DNA from: a bacterium
Lineage (GTDB): Bacteria; Patescibacteria; Dojkabacteria; JAKAPS01; JAJZLI01
Reading direction: 5' to 3'
Assembly (NCBI GenBank): GCA_021805885.1
Contig: JAJZDR010000031.1
Span: forward strand, 1 to 5,987
DNA length: 5,987 nt
In this document: one piece after another, positions 5,772-5,987 of the stretch
Layout: the number at the start of each line of letters is the position of its first letter
Position numbering within the stretch: the first letter of the stretch is position 1
The notes under the pieces: model-generated
Told to the model about the DNA's origin: nothing
What the model saw: the letters and a program-made list of their open reading frames with translations, nothing else
Databases searched by the model: none
Program-made: the position numbers and the translations under genes

Positions 5772-5987
5772 ATGTTTGAAGATAATATTTTTACAGTTAG
5801 TCAAATCAATAAATTTGTATCCAAACATTTAAGAGAAAATTTTAGTAGTATTTTCATCCAAGGAGAAATTGCAGAATTAACCATCACAAAAGAGAATTGG
5901 ATATTTATAACACTTAAAGATGAAACATCTTCAATAAGGTGTGTAGATTTTGGAAAGAAGGTTTTAAAATATAGAGATTCTCTTTTG
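5772..5987 (+). CDS. xseA: Exodeoxyribonuclease VII large subunit, N-terminal part (3' end outside window)
   Basis: The first 72 codons of xseA are present; the reading frame runs off the right edge. Exonuclease VII (XseA with several XseB) degrades single-stranded DNA from both ends to oligonucleotides in DNA repair. The visible part is the N-terminal OB-fold that binds single-stranded DNA. It opens with IFTVSQINKFVSKHL (6-20), like the FTVSxLN opening of XseA proteins. FIQGEIAEL (28-36) and WIFITLKDETSSIRCVDF (43-60) match the GEISN and YFTLKD-xxxxxRCxxF signature. An in-frame TAA at 5760-5762 makes the ATG at 5772 the first usable start. No Shine-Dalgarno is evident. The catalytic domain lies outside the window. 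Confidence 0.88.
   Translation, partial: MFEDNIFTVSQINKFVSKHLRENFSSIFIQGEIAELTITKENWIFITLKDETSSIRCVDFGKKVLKYRDSLL

Noticed and set aside
1..5987. Archaeal origin, suggested by Elp3, the MscS insert and the GT2 type
   Set aside because: xseA, the NrnA-like gene and clear -35/-10 promoter elements point to a bacterium; the archaeal-looking genes also occur in CPR bacteria.
1..5987. CRISPR arrays, insertion sequences, tRNA or rRNA genes
   Set aside because: No regularly spaced direct repeats, transposase motifs with terminal repeats, or cloverleaf patterns were seen on either strand.

Overview
This is an AT-rich bacterial chromosome segment with eight protein genes, two of them cut by the window edges. 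The bacterial assignment rests on the 5' end of exodeoxyribonuclease VII large subunit (xseA), an NrnA-type DHH phosphoesterase, a RelE/RelB-type toxin-antitoxin pair and recognisable -35/-10 promoters. Elp3, the glycosyltransferase and the MscS channel look like versions shared by Candidate Phyla Radiation (Patescibacteria) bacteria and archaea. Together with short spacing and few Shine-Dalgarno sites, this suggests a CPR-like bacterium. That placement is inference; no rRNA or ribosomal protein gene is present to test it. TGA works as a stop, most clearly in an ATGA stop/start overlap, so the standard code fits.

Layout: positions 1-1647 run on the + strand, with the C-terminal part of a membrane-linked GT2 glycosyltransferase followed after 16 bases by an nrnA-like gene. 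Positions 1656-3977 run on the - strand. Read in the direction of transcription they hold a Trm9-like methyltransferase, an MscS-type channel joined to it by ATGA, a 222-base gap with promoter signals, an antitoxin, and a toxin overlapping the antitoxin by 17 bases. The toxin gene converges on nrnA with 8 bases between the stop codons. From about 4000 the + strand carries elp3 and then the start of xseA.

The most interesting part is the divergent pair at 3339-5700. Elp3 is the radical-SAM/acetyltransferase enzyme that starts 5-carboxymethyl modification of tRNA wobble uridine 34. The gene facing it encodes a methyltransferase that resembles eukaryotic Trm9/ALKBH8, which methylates cm5U to mcm5U. 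The two genes start within about 60 bases of each other and appear to share a palindromic -10 region. The window may therefore encode a compact two-gene bacterial route to mcm5U, a modification otherwise known from the eukaryotic Elongator/Trm9 pathway.

A second point of interest is the toxin-antitoxin promoter: a near-consensus -35/-10 placed so that transcription would begin at or next to the antitoxin ATG (a leaderless mRNA), overlapped by an inverted repeat that could be an autoregulatory operator. A second, weaker promoter-like element sits the same distance before an in-frame upstream ATG.
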